Assembly: GCF_023555385.1 (NCBI RefSeq)
Contig: NZ_JAJSED010000001.1
Coordinates: 1,513,501 to 1,577,500 of the forward strand
Direction of reading: 5' to 3'
DNA length: 64,000 nt
From: Guyparkeria hydrothermalis
GTDB taxonomy: Bacteria > Pseudomonadota > Gammaproteobacteria > Halothiobacillales > Halothiobacillaceae
The position numbers and the translations under genes are program-made. This document shows positions 44,172 through 53,642 of this stretch, piece after piece (within the stretch, counting starts at the first letter, position 1; each line of letters opens with the position of its first letter). Under the pieces are notes generated by a model. The model was given only the letters and a program-made list of their open reading frames with translations. It was not told the DNA's origin and did not search any database.

Positions 44172-45890
44172 GTGGAATCTTCCCGAAGCCGTCGAGGCGG
44201 CCTCGGCCGGCGCATGGCATGGATTGCCATTCCGCTGGCCGGGGCGTGCTCGCCGCCTGCCCTCGCGCAGGCGATCAATCCGACCGACGAGTCGCTCCGC
44301 CAACTGGAGCGCCAGCAGGACCTGCGCGAGCGGCTCGAAGCCGATCCGGACGTGCGCCTGCAGCGCGAAACCCGTCCGGCACCCCGGCTCCCCCCGCAGG
44401 AAACACCCTGCGTCGATATCGACGCGATCCAATTGCCCACAGGGGCCCGCCCCGTATTCGTGCGCGTCCTTGAACGCGCCCTGGTCAATGTGGGCTGGCA
44501 CCACCCTGGGCGCTGCCTGGGCAAGCGGGGCATTGGGGCGATCGTGCGCGAGCTCCAACAGCAACTGATCGACGCCGGCCTGGTCACTAGCCGCGCCAGT
44601 GCTCCTCCGCAGGACCTGGGCGACGGCCAACTGACGCTGAGCATCCTGCCCGGCCGGGTCGGCACGATTCGCCCAAGCAACACCTCCGGTGAGCGCGCCC
44701 GGCCCAAGCCCGCCTTCCCCATTCGTGGCAGCGAACTGCTCAACCTTCGTGATATCGAGCAGGGACTGGAAAACCTGGAACGGTTGGACAGCGTCACGGC
44801 CAACATCGCCATCGAGCCCGGCCGGGAGGACGGCGAGAGCGATATCGTGGTCGACTGGCAGCAGAATTTTCCCTTGCGCGTCTCGCTATCGATCGACGAC
44901 TCGGGCAGCGACCAGACCGGCCGGTTTCTCGGCACGGCAACGCTATTCGGCGATCACCTGTTCGGCTTCAACGGCCTGTTTTACGCAAGCCTCACGCGTG
45001 ACCTGGGCCTGGCCGAGCGAGATCGTCCGGGCAGCTCAGACTCATACACCCTTCACTACTCGGTGCCGTTCGGTCACTGGCGCTTCGGCGCGACCGCCAG
45101 CCGCTTTTCCTATTTCCAGACGATCGCGGGCCGCCACCGCGACTACCGCTACAGCGGCACGGGCGAACGGCGCGAAATCGCGATTTCCCGCGTAGTGCAC
45201 CGCTCCGGTGCCGATCGTACGCGTCTGAAGGCAACGGGTTGGCTGCAGACCTATTCCAATGCCATCGACCAGACCCGCATCAGCGTGCAGGACCGGCGCA
45301 TGGCCGGCTATTCGGTCGGCATCGAGCATCGTCACTTCCTCGGTCGCAACACCGTGAACCTTGCGCTGAATCACCGTTGGGGCACCGGCATGCTTGGCGC
45401 CCAACCGGCGCCCGAAGAGGCATTCGGCGAAGGCACCGCCCGGCCACATATCACGACGTTCGCCGCCCGGCTGGAGGCGCCGTTCACGCTGGGCGATCAA
45501 CCCCTGCGCTATCGCGGCCGAATCGCCGGCCAGTTCAATCACACCCGCCTGATCCCGCAGGACCGCTTCGCCATCGGCAGCCGCCATTCGGTGCGCGGCT
45601 TCGGCGGGGAGCTGTTGCTCAGCGGGGAACGCGGCGTGTTCTGGCGCAACGAACTGCACCTCGAACTACCCGGACCATTGCATCCTTACGTCGCCATGGA
45701 CGCGGGCCGTGTCGGCGGACCCTCGGCAGACGATCTGCCCGGAAAGCATCTGGTCGGGGCGGCCTTCGGCCTGCAGTGGCGCTGGAAAAACACCTGGATC
45801 GACGCCTGGGCGGCACGGGCCATGGACCGGCCGGCCGCCTACCCAGACCCAGGTCTTCAGGCCGGCTTCCAGGCCGGCATCCATTTCTGA
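44172..45890 (+). CDS. TpsB outer-membrane transporter (FhaC/ShlB/CdiB type)
   Basis: Outer-membrane protein that exports the adjacent TpsA exoprotein and contributes to its folding. It has 572 residues with a GTG start. Signal peptide to about LAQA33, an N-terminal helix/linker with QQDLRERLEADPDVRLQRE, two POTRA domains (about 80-235, with GQLTLSILPGRVG), then a 16-strand barrel. The L6-loop motif appears as SVRGFGGE near the C-terminus, and the terminal residue is Phe, as needed for Bam assembly. It lies 30 bp upstream of the large exoprotein gene. Confidence 0.93.
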   Translation: MESSRSRRGGLGRRMAWIAIPLAGACSPPALAQAINPTDESLRQLERQQDLRERLEADPDVRLQRETRPAPRLPPQETPCVDIDAIQLPTGARPVFVRVLERALVNVGWHHPGRCLGKRGIGAIVRELQQQLIDAGLVTSRASAPPQDLGDGQLTLSILPGRVGTIRPSNTSGERARPKPAFPIRGSELLNLRDIEQGLENLERLDSVTANIAIEPGREDGESDIVVDWQQNFPLRVSLSIDDSGSDQTGRFLGTATLFGDHLFGFNGLFYASLTRDLGLAERDRPGSSDSYTLHYSVPFGHWRFGATASRFSYFQTIAGRHRDYRYSGTGERREIAISRVVHRSGADRTRLKATGWLQTYSNAIDQTRISVQDRRMAGYSVGIEHRHFLGRNTVNLALNHRWGTGMLGAQPAPEEAFGEGTARPHITTFAARLEAPFTLGDQPLRYRGRIAGQFNHTRLIPQDRFAIGSRHSVRGFGGELLLSGERGVFWRNELHLELPGPLHPYVAMDAGRVGGPSADDLPGKHLVGAAFGLQWRWKNTWIDAWAARAMDRPAAYPDPGLQAGFQAGIHF

Positions 45891-45920
45891 TTGCGACCCC
45901 GTGTACGACAAGGATCCGTC

Positions 45921-48900
45921 ATGACACGTCAGCCTTATCTCCGATGCCCACACCGAGTACGCAGCCCTGTGGTGTTCCTGCTGTTGCTCGCCCCATCACT
46001 TTCGGCAGGTGACATCCGTTCACATCCCGACGCCTCGGGCGACACCCGCCCGAGCATCCACCAGTCCGGCAACGGCACGCCCGTGGTGGACATCACCACG
46101 CCCGGCGCAGACGGGGTCTCGCACAATGTGTATCGGCAACTCGACGTGGACGAGGCCGGTGTGGTATTCAACAACGGCCGAACGACGAGCGCAACGACCC
46201 TGGCGGGACAGATCGGCGCCAACCCGGCGCTCGTCGGCGATGCCGCGGACCTGATTCTTAACGAGGTGCGCAGTGGCTCGCCCAGCCAGCTCGGCGGTTA
46301 CCTGGAGATCGGCGGCAATCCGGCCGATCTGGTGATCGCCAACCCCGCTGGCATCACCTGCGACGGCTGCGGGTTCATCAATACCGAACGCGCCATGTTG
46401 ACCACCGGCAGGCCTCGGTTCACCGACGGCCGATGGACCGATCTGGAGGTGCGGGGCGGACGCATTCGCGTGGAAGGCGACGGCATGGACGCCAGCCGCA
46501 CGGCCCAAGCCGACCTGCTCGCCCGCGCGGTCGAGATCAACGCCGGCATCTGGGCCGACGAGCTCACCATCACCACCGGGCTCGGGCAATTCGCGACCGA
46601 CGGCCGACTGACCGAAGCCACCAATGGTGGCTCTCCGTCCGGCGAATGGAGTATCGACACGGCCCGACTCGGCGGAATGTACGCCAACAAGATTCGGTTG
46701 ATCGCCAACGAGCACGGAGTGGGCGTGCGTAACGCTGGGACCGTGAGCGCCGGTCCGGGAGGCCTGACCGTGACCGTCGACGGTCGCCTGGTCAATGAAG
46801 GCACCACTACCACGCAGGGGACAATGAACCTCAGCGCACGGCAGGTCAGCAATGCCGGCGACATCCACGCCGAAGGCAAACTGACGCTGGAAGCCGACAC
46901 CGGCCTGGACAATCAGAACGCACGCATCAGTGGGCAAGGCGATATCACGCTCACAGCCGGTGCGATCGGCAACCGTAACGGCGAGGTACTGGCCGGTGAA
47001 CGACTCAGCATTACGGCCGTCCGCCACATCGACAACCACGACGGACTGTTCTTCGGCGCTGAGGGCCTGAGCCTGATCACGCCATCCATGGCGGGTGACG
47101 GACAGTGGCTTTCGAAGACCGAGATCGAGGCCACGATCCACGGCGATTACCGTCACAACGGCGAGATGATCGCAGGCGGAGACCTCGCCCTTCGCGCAGA
47201 TGGCCGCCTGATCAACGATGGACGACTGGAAGCCGCCCGCGCCGACATCCAGGCGGACACCATCGAAAACCGCCACGGCGGCGATATCACGGCCAGCCGG
47301 CTCGACCTCGCCGCAGACGACCGCCTCGCCAATGACGGCCTGATCGACGGCCAGCAGGTGAACCTCTCGGCGACCGACGTCATCAACCGCCCTGGGGCGC
47401 GTCTCTACGGCAGCCGGCTCTCGGTTACTGCCTCGACACTGCGCAATCTGGGTGACGTCACAACAGCCGCCACCCTCGCCGCCCGAGACACGTTACGGCT
47501 ATCCATCGACCAGCTCGAAAACCGTAACGAGGCGTTGATCCTCAGCGCCGGGGATATGCACATCGCGGGCCGAGAGGGTGCGGCCGATCACCTGCTCAAC
47601 CGCGGCGCGACCATCGAGGCGATGGGCGATCTGGCCATCGAGGCCGATCGCATCGAGAACCAGAACGCCGGCTTGGTCACGGCGCAGGTGGACGAGGCGC
47701 CGGTGCAAGAATCCTGGATACAGCTCCGCGGCAGCCAGCGCACCTTCGATGCGATCAGCTGCTCAAACCTCTATGACGAGAACGTCTGGTGCCAGGGCTA
47801 CCCGCACGAGATCTCCGATTTCACCTGGTTCCAGGCGACCGCGGTTACCTCGCACACCGAGGTGATCGAGACTCAGCCCGCCACCATCCGGTCCGGTGGC
47901 GACATGGCGCTCACTGGTGGCACGCTCATCAATGCCGACAGCCAGATCGTCGCCGGCAACGAACTGTATGCCGACCTCGCGACGCTCGACAACCGCGCCA
48001 CGCAGCGACAGGACATCACCCGTCGGACCGGCACCGCAAGCTTCACCACGGTGGAATCCTGCGGCACGTTCGGCTCGGATCACTGCCGCGAGTGGCACGG
48101 CACCACCGCCTACAATCCGGCCCCGGTCTACAGCGCTCCCTACGACCTGCCGACCGTCACCTACACCGGCCGGGCCGGTGCGAATCCGTCGACGCCCGAC
48201 CTGCCGGCGCTTTCGAGCGGGTCGGCATCGACGCTGCCGCAGCTGCCACAGGCGAGCCTGTTTCGACTCCGACTCGACAACCCCAATTCGCCATTAATCG
48301 AGACCGATCCGCGTTTTGCGAGCTACCGCCAGTGGTATGGATCACAGGCCATGCTCGATGCCCTGGCCCGAGACCCCGCCTACACCCAGAAGCGTCTCGG
48401 CGATGCCTTCTACGAACAGGCACTCTTGCGCGAGCAGGTAATCGAGCGAACCGGCCAGCGCCGCCTGGAGGGATTCGCCGATGACGAGGCCCAATTCCGG
48501 GCACTGATCGATGCCGGCATCGCCTATGGCCGCGATCTCGAAATCACACCGGGCGTACGATTGTCCGAAAGCCAACTCGACCGACTGACCACCGACATCG
48601 TCTGGCTGGAGGAATCGACCGTCACCGTCGAGGGGCAGACGCGGCGTGTGCTCGTTCCCACCCTGCACCTCGCCGGCGGCAACGCCGAGTCAGTAAGCAG
48701 CCATGGACTGATTGCGGCACGCGACCTCGACCTGGCCGTTGGCGGCACCGCCATCAACCGCGGCCGACTTCAGGCACGCGGCGCACTCGGCCTAGCCTCG
48801 GAACGCATTGACACGCGCAACGGCACTTACCATGCCGACCGCATCGATCTCGCCGCCACCAACGACATCCACCAGGTTGGCGGCGAGGTCATTGCCGGCT

Positions 48901-51900
48901 CGGCCCTGTCGATGTCCGCCGGCGAGGACATCACCATCACGGCCGGCACCCGCCACAGCGAACGTCGAAACGGGGACAGCCGGTTCACCCGCGAGCAGAT
49001 CGTCGATCGCAGCCGTCTCGCCGTCACCGGGAGCGAGGGAGCACTCGCCCTCACTGCTGGTCGGGACCTCACACTCGAAGCCACCAAGCTCGCGCACGAC
49101 GGAGGTGGGGCCACCAGCCTGTCGGCCGGACGCGACCTACGGCTGACCACAGCGACCGAAGGCGAAAACGAGCGAGTCGTCTGGGACGCCGACAACCGGA
49201 TCGCCCAGGGGGCGACGCGCGAACGCGGCACCCATGTCGATACGCGCGGCAACCTGGAGATGATCGCGGGACGGAACGTCGCCACGCGGGCCGCCAGCAT
49301 CGACAGCTTGGCCGGCAAGGTCACGCTATCCGCCGGTGAAGACCTGCTACTAGATGCTGGCCGCTCTTCAAGCCATTGGGAGGAGGCTCACGAAATCACC
49401 GATGGCGGCTTTATGTCGAACTCGGTGACCACCACCCTCGATGCGTCTCGATCCGAGAGGGTCACCGGTACGGAAGTGGGCGGGGCCACGGTCACGCTCT
49501 CGGCCGGCAACGACATCACGGTTGAGGGCAGCCGGTTGATTTCCGACCGCGGCACGACGGCACAGGCTGACGGGGACATCACGCTGCTGGCCGATCATGA
49601 TGAAGCCACCCGGCACCACTTCCAGGAGACGAAACGATCCGGGCTGTTCTCCAACGGCGGGCTGTCGATCACCTACGGCAACCACCGCCTCGCCAGCAGC
49701 AACGACGCAATCCGTCAGACCAACTTCTCCACGCAACTGGCCAGCATCGAAGGGGGCGTGACGATCGACGCCGGCAAGACCTACCGGCAGTCCGGCAGCG
49801 CTCTTCTCGCCCCGCAAGGCGATATCGACATTCGGGGCGGGCGTGTGGAAATCATCGAGTCGCGCCAGGCCGGCAGCACCAGCCAGATGCGCGAAATGGA
49901 GCAAAGCGGTCTGACATTTGCGTTGACCAGCCCGGTCATCGACGCAGCGAAGAGCATCCAGCGCGTCGCTCAGACCGCCGACGACACCGACAGCAATCGC
50001 ATGAAACGTCTCGCGGCCGCAAGTGCCGGCCTGGCCGCCGTGGACGCCTATAGCCACATCAAGACCGGCGGCGCCAAGAAGAACGCCAACCTGGCAGACA
50101 AGGCAGGCGGCATCAGCATCAACATCAGCGTGGGCACCAGCGAAAGCCAGTACCGCGCCGAAAGCCATTCGGACACCGCCCGCGGCTCGTACATCACCGC
50201 GGGAGGTGACGTTCGGATCAACGCAGCGGGTCAAGGTGAACGAAGCGACATCCTGGTTCGCGGTAGCGACATCCGTGCCGAGGGCAACGCCACGCTCTCC
50301 GCTGATGACGAGATCGCCCTGCTCGCCGCCGAATCCCGCCGCGAAGAGCGGAGCGAGAACGACAGCCAATCCGCCAGCGTGGGTATCGGCATCGACCTGG
50401 GAGGCAATGGCGTGGGCTTCTCCATCACCGCCTCGGCCGCCCGCGGTGAGGGCGAGTCAGAAGCTAGCGAGCTCACCCACCAACTCAGCCATGTGTCGGC
50501 CGGCAAGGCCGCCAGCCTCCAGTCGGGTAGCGACACCGCACTGATCGGCGCGGTCGTGACCGGGCAGCGCGTCGAAGCCGATGTGGGCGGCGACCTGCGT
50601 ATCGAAAGCGTTCAAGATCAAACCGAATACCGTGCCGAACAGCACAACGAAAGTGTTGGAGTGAGCATCCCGCTCGGCGGGTTCAGTGTTGCCGCTTCTT
50701 ATTCCAAAGAAGACAGCGAAGCCCAGGGAAGCTACCGATCGGTCACCGAACAAAGCGCCATCCGCGCCGGTGAAGGCGGATTCGACCTCACCGTGGCCGG
50801 CAACACCGATCTGGTTGGCGGCGGCATCTCAAGCGACGCTGATCCCACAGACAATCGGCTCATCACCGGCGCACTCACCTCACGAGACCTGACGAACTCC
50901 GCGTCCGCCAGCGCCGAGGCCAGCGGCTTTTCTCTTTCCAGCGACATGGTGACGCAAGGAAGATACGGCGCAGCTAAAGGCCTTGTCGCCAATACATCAC
51001 TGGATGCCGATCGCTCCAGTGAGTCACAAGGCCGTACACGATCCGCCATTGACGAAGGACTTTTGATCATCACCGACCAGCGGGGCCACGAGTCTCGCAC
51101 CGGCATTAGCGTCGCCGAGACTATCGCCTCCCTCTCGCGACAAACAAATGAGACTCATACGGCGGCGACATTCCAAGATGCGAAAGCGATGCATACGTCG
51201 GTGGAGGCGGATAGCAAACTCAAGACGCTTGCCTACGAGCAAACCAGGAGTGCCATTGGCGATTGGGTATACGCATCGGACGACGCCGAAAAAAAGGCCG
51301 CTCTCCAGCAAGCATGCGATGACGGCGCCAGCAGTTGTGAACCGGAAATTGTCACGGACTTCAGTAATCACGACTTCGCTCATGACGAAGATGGCACCGT
51401 CTACCTTTTCAATCACGGCATATTCAACAGTGAAGAAGAAGCAATAAACAATGCGGTTGAGCAGCACGGTTCGAAGGCTCTGGAGACTGGGATATACACG
51501 GTCATAAACCCAGAAACCCCGAATGTTCTTTCCGAGTCCGTCTACGCATCACTCGACAAGATCCGAGAGTTCACTGGCTTGACCTGGCTATTCGGTGCGA
51601 GCAATTCGTCACATGCCAACGTCGACATTCGGGAAGCCATCCAGAAACACAACGAAAGGGCGGCTCAAAACGGAGGACAATGGCTCTACATCGAAGAAAT
51701 CGATCACAGTCGAGGCAGCATGACGGCCAGTAACGCGACTCGATTGCAAGAAGTCAAAGGTGAGACAAGCACACCGGTCCGCAGCGTTTTGTTCAACGGA
51801 GCCGCCGCGAACGCACAGCGCATGGCAGATAGGATCGATACCGTCACTCGTGGCCTGGGAGAGGTCCACCAAAACACCCATCAAAGTGACCTCATAGGAA

Positions 51901-52103
51901 TCATCTTTGGCGCCAACGCATCATCAGGCGGAAAGCCCGCCACGCTAGGCGATGCACATGGGTCCTACTTCAAGGACCTCCCTCCCAAATTTTTGACCGA
52001 TAGCAGCGAAAACCCCATGAGAAGACAAACAGACAGAGTATGGGGGCCTGGTAAAACCGGACAACCAATCCTCGTCAACCCAAGCTCGAACCGAGACCAT
52101 TAG
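45921..52103 (+). CDS. TpsA exoprotein, FhaB/CdiA-type, with lipase-like C-terminal domain
   Basis: 2060 residues; ATG 45921 follows AAGGATCC. Short signal peptide (to about ALSAG), without the long ESPR extension. The N-terminal TPS secretion domain has NPAGITCDGCGFIN. Filamentous haemagglutinin repeats fill most of the protein, with FHA-2-type segments around 1130-1700. A pretoxin-like stretch (SAIDEGLLIITDQRG, about 1705-1760) leads into a 300-residue C-terminal domain carrying DHSRGS with Ser1930, similar to a lipase nucleophile elbow (GxSxG, first Gly replaced by Asp). No VENN motif was found. I infer a contact-dependent toxin-type effector. It could instead be a plain adhesin. The C-terminal coding sequence is AT-richer than the rest. 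Confidence 0.85.
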   Translation: MTRQPYLRCPHRVRSPVVFLLLLAPSLSAGDIRSHPDASGDTRPSIHQSGNGTPVVDITTPGADGVSHNVYRQLDVDEAGVVFNNGRTTSATTLAGQIGANPALVGDAADLILNEVRSGSPSQLGGYLEIGGNPADLVIANPAGITCDGCGFINTERAMLTTGRPRFTDGRWTDLEVRGGRIRVEGDGMDASRTAQADLLARAVEINAGIWADELTITTGLGQFATDGRLTEATNGGSPSGEWSIDTARLGGMYANKIRLIANEHGVGVRNAGTVSAGPGGLTVTVDGRLVNEGTTTTQGTMNLSARQVSNAGDIHAEGKLTLEADTGLDNQNARISGQGDITLTAGAIGNRNGEVLAGERLSITAVRHIDNHDGLFFGAEGLSLITPSMAGDGQWLSKTEIEATIHGDYRHNGEMIAGGDLALRADGRLINDGRLEAARADIQADTIENRHGGDITASRLDLAADDRLANDGLIDGQQVNLSATDVINRPGARLYGSRLSVTASTLRNLGDVTTAATLAARDTLRLSIDQLENRNEALILSAGDMHIAGREGAADHLLNRGATIEAMGDLAIEADRIENQNAGLVTAQVDEAPVQESWIQLRGSQRTFDAISCSNLYDENVWCQGYPHEISDFTWFQATAVTSHTEVIETQPATIRSGGDMALTGGTLINADSQIVAGNELYADLATLDNRATQRQDITRRTGTASFTTVESCGTFGSDHCREWHGTTAYNPAPVYSAPYDLPTVTYTGRAGANPSTPDLPALSSGSASTLPQLPQASLFRLRLDNPNSPLIETDPRFASYRQWYGSQAMLDALARDPAYTQKRLGDAFYEQALLREQVIERTGQRRLEGFADDEAQFRALIDAGIAYGRDLEITPGVRLSESQLDRLTTDIVWLEESTVTVEGQTRRVLVPTLHLAGGNAESVSSHGLIAARDLDLAVGGTAINRGRLQARGALGLASERIDTRNGTYHADRIDLAATNDIHQVGGEVIAGSALSMSAGEDITITAGTRHSERRNGDSRFTREQIVDRSRLAVTGSEGALALTAGRDLTLEATKLAHDGGGATSLSAGRDLRLTTATEGENERVVWDADNRIAQGATRERGTHVDTRGNLEMIAGRNVATRAASIDSLAGKVTLSAGEDLLLDAGRSSSHWEEAHEITDGGFMSNSVTTTLDASRSERVTGTEVGGATVTLSAGNDITVEGSRLISDRGTTAQADGDITLLADHDEATRHHFQETKRSGLFSNGGLSITYGNHRLASSNDAIRQTNFSTQLASIEGGVTIDAGKTYRQSGSALLAPQGDIDIRGGRVEIIESRQAGSTSQMREMEQSGLTFALTSPVIDAAKSIQRVAQTADDTDSNRMKRLAAASAGLAAVDAYSHIKTGGAKKNANLADKAGGISINISVGTSESQYRAESHSDTARGSYITAGGDVRINAAGQGERSDILVRGSDIRAEGNATLSADDEIALLAAESRREERSENDSQSASVGIGIDLGGNGVGFSITASAARGEGESEASELTHQLSHVSAGKAASLQSGSDTALIGAVVTGQRVEADVGGDLRIESVQDQTEYRAEQHNESVGVSIPLGGFSVAASYSKEDSEAQGSYRSVTEQSAIRAGEGGFDLTVAGNTDLVGGGISSDADPTDNRLITGALTSRDLTNSASASAEASGFSLSSDMVTQGRYGAAKGLVANTSLDADRSSESQGRTRSAIDEGLLIITDQRGHESRTGISVAETIASLSRQTNETHTAATFQDAKAMHTSVEADSKLKTLAYEQTRSAIGDWVYASDDAEKKAALQQACDDGASSCEPEIVTDFSNHDFAHDEDGTVYLFNHGIFNSEEEAINNAVEQHGSKALETGIYTVINPETPNVLSESVYASLDKIREFTGLTWLFGASNSSHANVDIREAIQKHNERAAQNGGQWLYIEEIDHSRGSMTASNATRLQEVKGETSTPVRSVLFNGAAANAQRMADRIDTVTRGLGEVHQNTHQSDLIGIIFGANASSGGKPATLGDAHGSYFKDLPPKFLTDSSENPMRRQTDRVWGPGKTGQPILVNPSSNRDH

Positions 52104-52104
52104 C

Positions 52105-52557
52105 ATGCCAAACCTCATAATGTTTATTATTACCGTAAGCATTACGGCCGGGATTTCCGGTTGCGTAATCACCTACATGGACAAGCCGCTCCCACCAAGA
52201 GCCGAGCTTTGGAAAAAGCAGGGATCAACAAGCGAAAAAACCAAATCAGATATCACCTCCTGCTCCAAAAAAGGACAGTCGCTCTACCCGAACGCAGATT
52301 TCTCTCTTTACTTTAGCTATACAGACTACTGCATGCTCAAGAAAGGGTATGAATTCAATAACAATCCGTCCGGCCGACCTTGGTGCACAAGAGGCGGGGT
52401 TTTCTGGGAAACCATTGCTTGCCACTACCATCGCGGCAATATAAGCCGACAGAAGAGCGGAGAAACAACGTGGAGGAACAACCAAAAGGTCGATCCGGAC
52501 AAATTCATGAAGAGAGACCCAAAACCCAGCCCTTTAGGAACTAGTGATTTATATTAA
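52105..52557 (+). CDS. Cysteine-rich lipoprotein, candidate immunity protein
   Basis: 150 residues starting one base after the exoprotein stop. Signal peptide with lipobox ISGC (Cys20). The mature protein carries a pattern shared with two neighbours: lipidated Cys, Tyr/Asp-Pro-Pro, Trp, then four cysteines including YCMLKKGYEF and a final ACHYH segment. No known family was recognised. Its position immediately after a toxin-type C-terminus and its envelope location suit an immunity protein acting outside the cytoplasm. There is no clear ribosome site, so it may be translated by coupling to the exoprotein gene. Base composition is AT-rich. Confidence 0.75.
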   Translation: MPNLIMFIITVSITAGISGCVITYMDKPLPPRAELWKKQGSTSEKTKSDITSCSKKGQSLYPNADFSLYFSYTDYCMLKKGYEFNNNPSGRPWCTRGGVFWETIACHYHRGNISRQKSGETTWRNNQKVDPDKFMKRDPKPSPLGTSDLY

Positions 52558-52584
52558 AAGACAAAAATAAGATTAAGTAAAACA

Positions 52585-52909
52585 TTGATAATACTCCGCA
52601 AAGCGACGAAAATCCTAACAAGATTTGTCTTGGCAATAGCCTGCACGGGGTGCGGTTGGCACTATATTGACGACCCAGCCCCCCGATGAGCATGAGCGTT
52701 GGCAGAAACCAGGCGCAACGATTTACTCAACACAGCAAGAATTGCGCGAATGTGCTCCAGGAGAGATAACGTCATTCGAGCATATGCGCCGGTTAGATGA
52801 GTGCATGCTTCGAAAAGGATACGAATTCATCGACCCAGTTCGAGGTAGGCGCAAATGTGACACGCCTAGAATGATCAAACTCCCATCATGCCAACCACTG
52901 AATAAATGA
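52585..52909 (+). pseudogene. Frameshifted paralogue of the Cys-rich lipoprotein
   Basis: A TTG at 52585 opens a lipoprotein signal (MIILRKATKILTRFVLAIAC, then TGC) continuing to HYIDDPAPR and a stop at 52687. The downstream frame (DEHERWQKPGATIYSTQQE to CMLRKGYEFIDPVRG, ending 52909) matches the neighbouring lipoprotein. The two frames join if one base is removed from the C6 run at about 52679-52684. The gene is therefore a frameshifted copy, a slippage-controlled gene or a sequencing error. Without the frameshift it would encode about 107 residues with the same cysteine pattern. Confidence 0.7.
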
Positions 52910-53001
52910 AACCCGGAGGGCAGGAGAGACTTCACTAAGAGCCTTTGCCTCACCCTCCTCTTCCGCGTTTCTTTACCCATCTAGGATTTCGGTCAGAAAC
53001 C

Positions 53002-53018
53002 CGTTCAAGGAGCGAACG
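53002..53018 (+). promoter_or_regulatory. Ribosome site in a hairpin loop before the 53022 lipoprotein
   Basis: CGTTC-AAGGAGC-GAACG: 5-bp perfect stem with the Shine-Dalgarno AAGGAG in a 7-nt loop, three bases before the ATG. Confidence 0.5.
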
Positions 53019-53021
53019 ACC

Positions 53022-53543
53022 ATGCCAAAACGACTAATGCGACCGATCTCAATATTCATATACGTGATCAGTGCATTAACTGGCTGCACCACCTACAGCG
53101 TAAGCAATATTGACAGGCCTGCGCCTGAAACCTTTGAGACATGGATAACAGGTGACACCTCTCGGCTTGATGCGAGAAAAGCACTACTAGAATGCGGAGC
53201 ACCTAGCCTTAGCCCGACGAGCCGGACCTATCGAGCCATCGGCATCACAGATCTCGAAGAACAACTCAAACGTTCGTTCATGGTCACAGCATGCATGGAA
53301 TCCTCAGGCCATCGCGCTCGTTGGGGAGGACTGTCCGAATCATGCAACCTGCAGCCCAGGTACGGGCAATTTCCAGCCTGCCAAGCCCATACCGACATCC
53401 CGGAGCCCTCGGTCAAACGCCGCCTCAATAGCTGGTGGTGCCGCATCCACACCGATTATGAATTCTGTCGGAATCATGCGGTGAACCCGTCGGCCTGCGA
53501 CCCTGACGACCACAAAAACCCGCCACCAGAGTGCCGCCCCTGA
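53022..53543 (+). CDS. Second intact Cys-rich lipoprotein of the paralogous set
   Basis: 173 residues with lipobox ALTGC (Cys22). The segment after the lipid anchor (TTYSVSNIDRPAPETFETWITGD) aligns by eye with the two preceding paralogues, as do LLECG, the ACMESSGHRARWG block and the PACQ cysteine. The C-terminus adds a further Cys-rich stretch (WWCRIHTDYEFCRNHA, then CDPDD and PECRP). Candidate orphan immunity lipoprotein; function unknown. Preceded by a hairpin-loop ribosome site. Confidence 0.75.
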   Translation: MPKRLMRPISIFIYVISALTGCTTYSVSNIDRPAPETFETWITGDTSRLDARKALLECGAPSLSPTSRTYRAIGITDLEEQLKRSFMVTACMESSGHRARWGGLSESCNLQPRYGQFPACQAHTDIPEPSVKRRLNSWWCRIHTDYEFCRNHAVNPSACDPDDHKNPPPECRP

Positions 53544-53625
53544 GAGCCATTTATTCAAGGCACTAACAACCAGCAACTGCCGAAAAACACCGATTGCATC
53601 CAAACGGATGCCTAATCCACGCCCC

Positions 53626-53640
53626 ACTCAAGGAACGAGT
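53626..53640 (+). promoter_or_regulatory. Ribosome site in a hairpin loop before the TPR lipoprotein
   Basis: ACTC-AAGGAAC-GAGT: 4-bp stem, 7-nt loop containing AAGGA, two bases before the ATG at 53643. Confidence 0.45.
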
Positions 53641-53642
53641 TC

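Noticed and set aside
46020..47276. 418-codon minus-strand frame inside the exoprotein gene
   Set aside because: Antisense mirror of a repetitive, GC-rich beta-helical coding region; no signal, motif or ribosome site.
46900..50600. Possible repeat array or CRISPR-like periodicity
   Set aside because: The periodicity is protein-level (filamentous haemagglutinin beta-helix repeats) with diverged bases; there are no direct repeats with spacers.
52910..53021. Possible attachment site or insertion-sequence scar between lipoproteins
   Set aside because: No terminal inverted repeats, target duplication or tRNA fragment was seen; the AT-rich stretch is unexplained but not supported as mobile.
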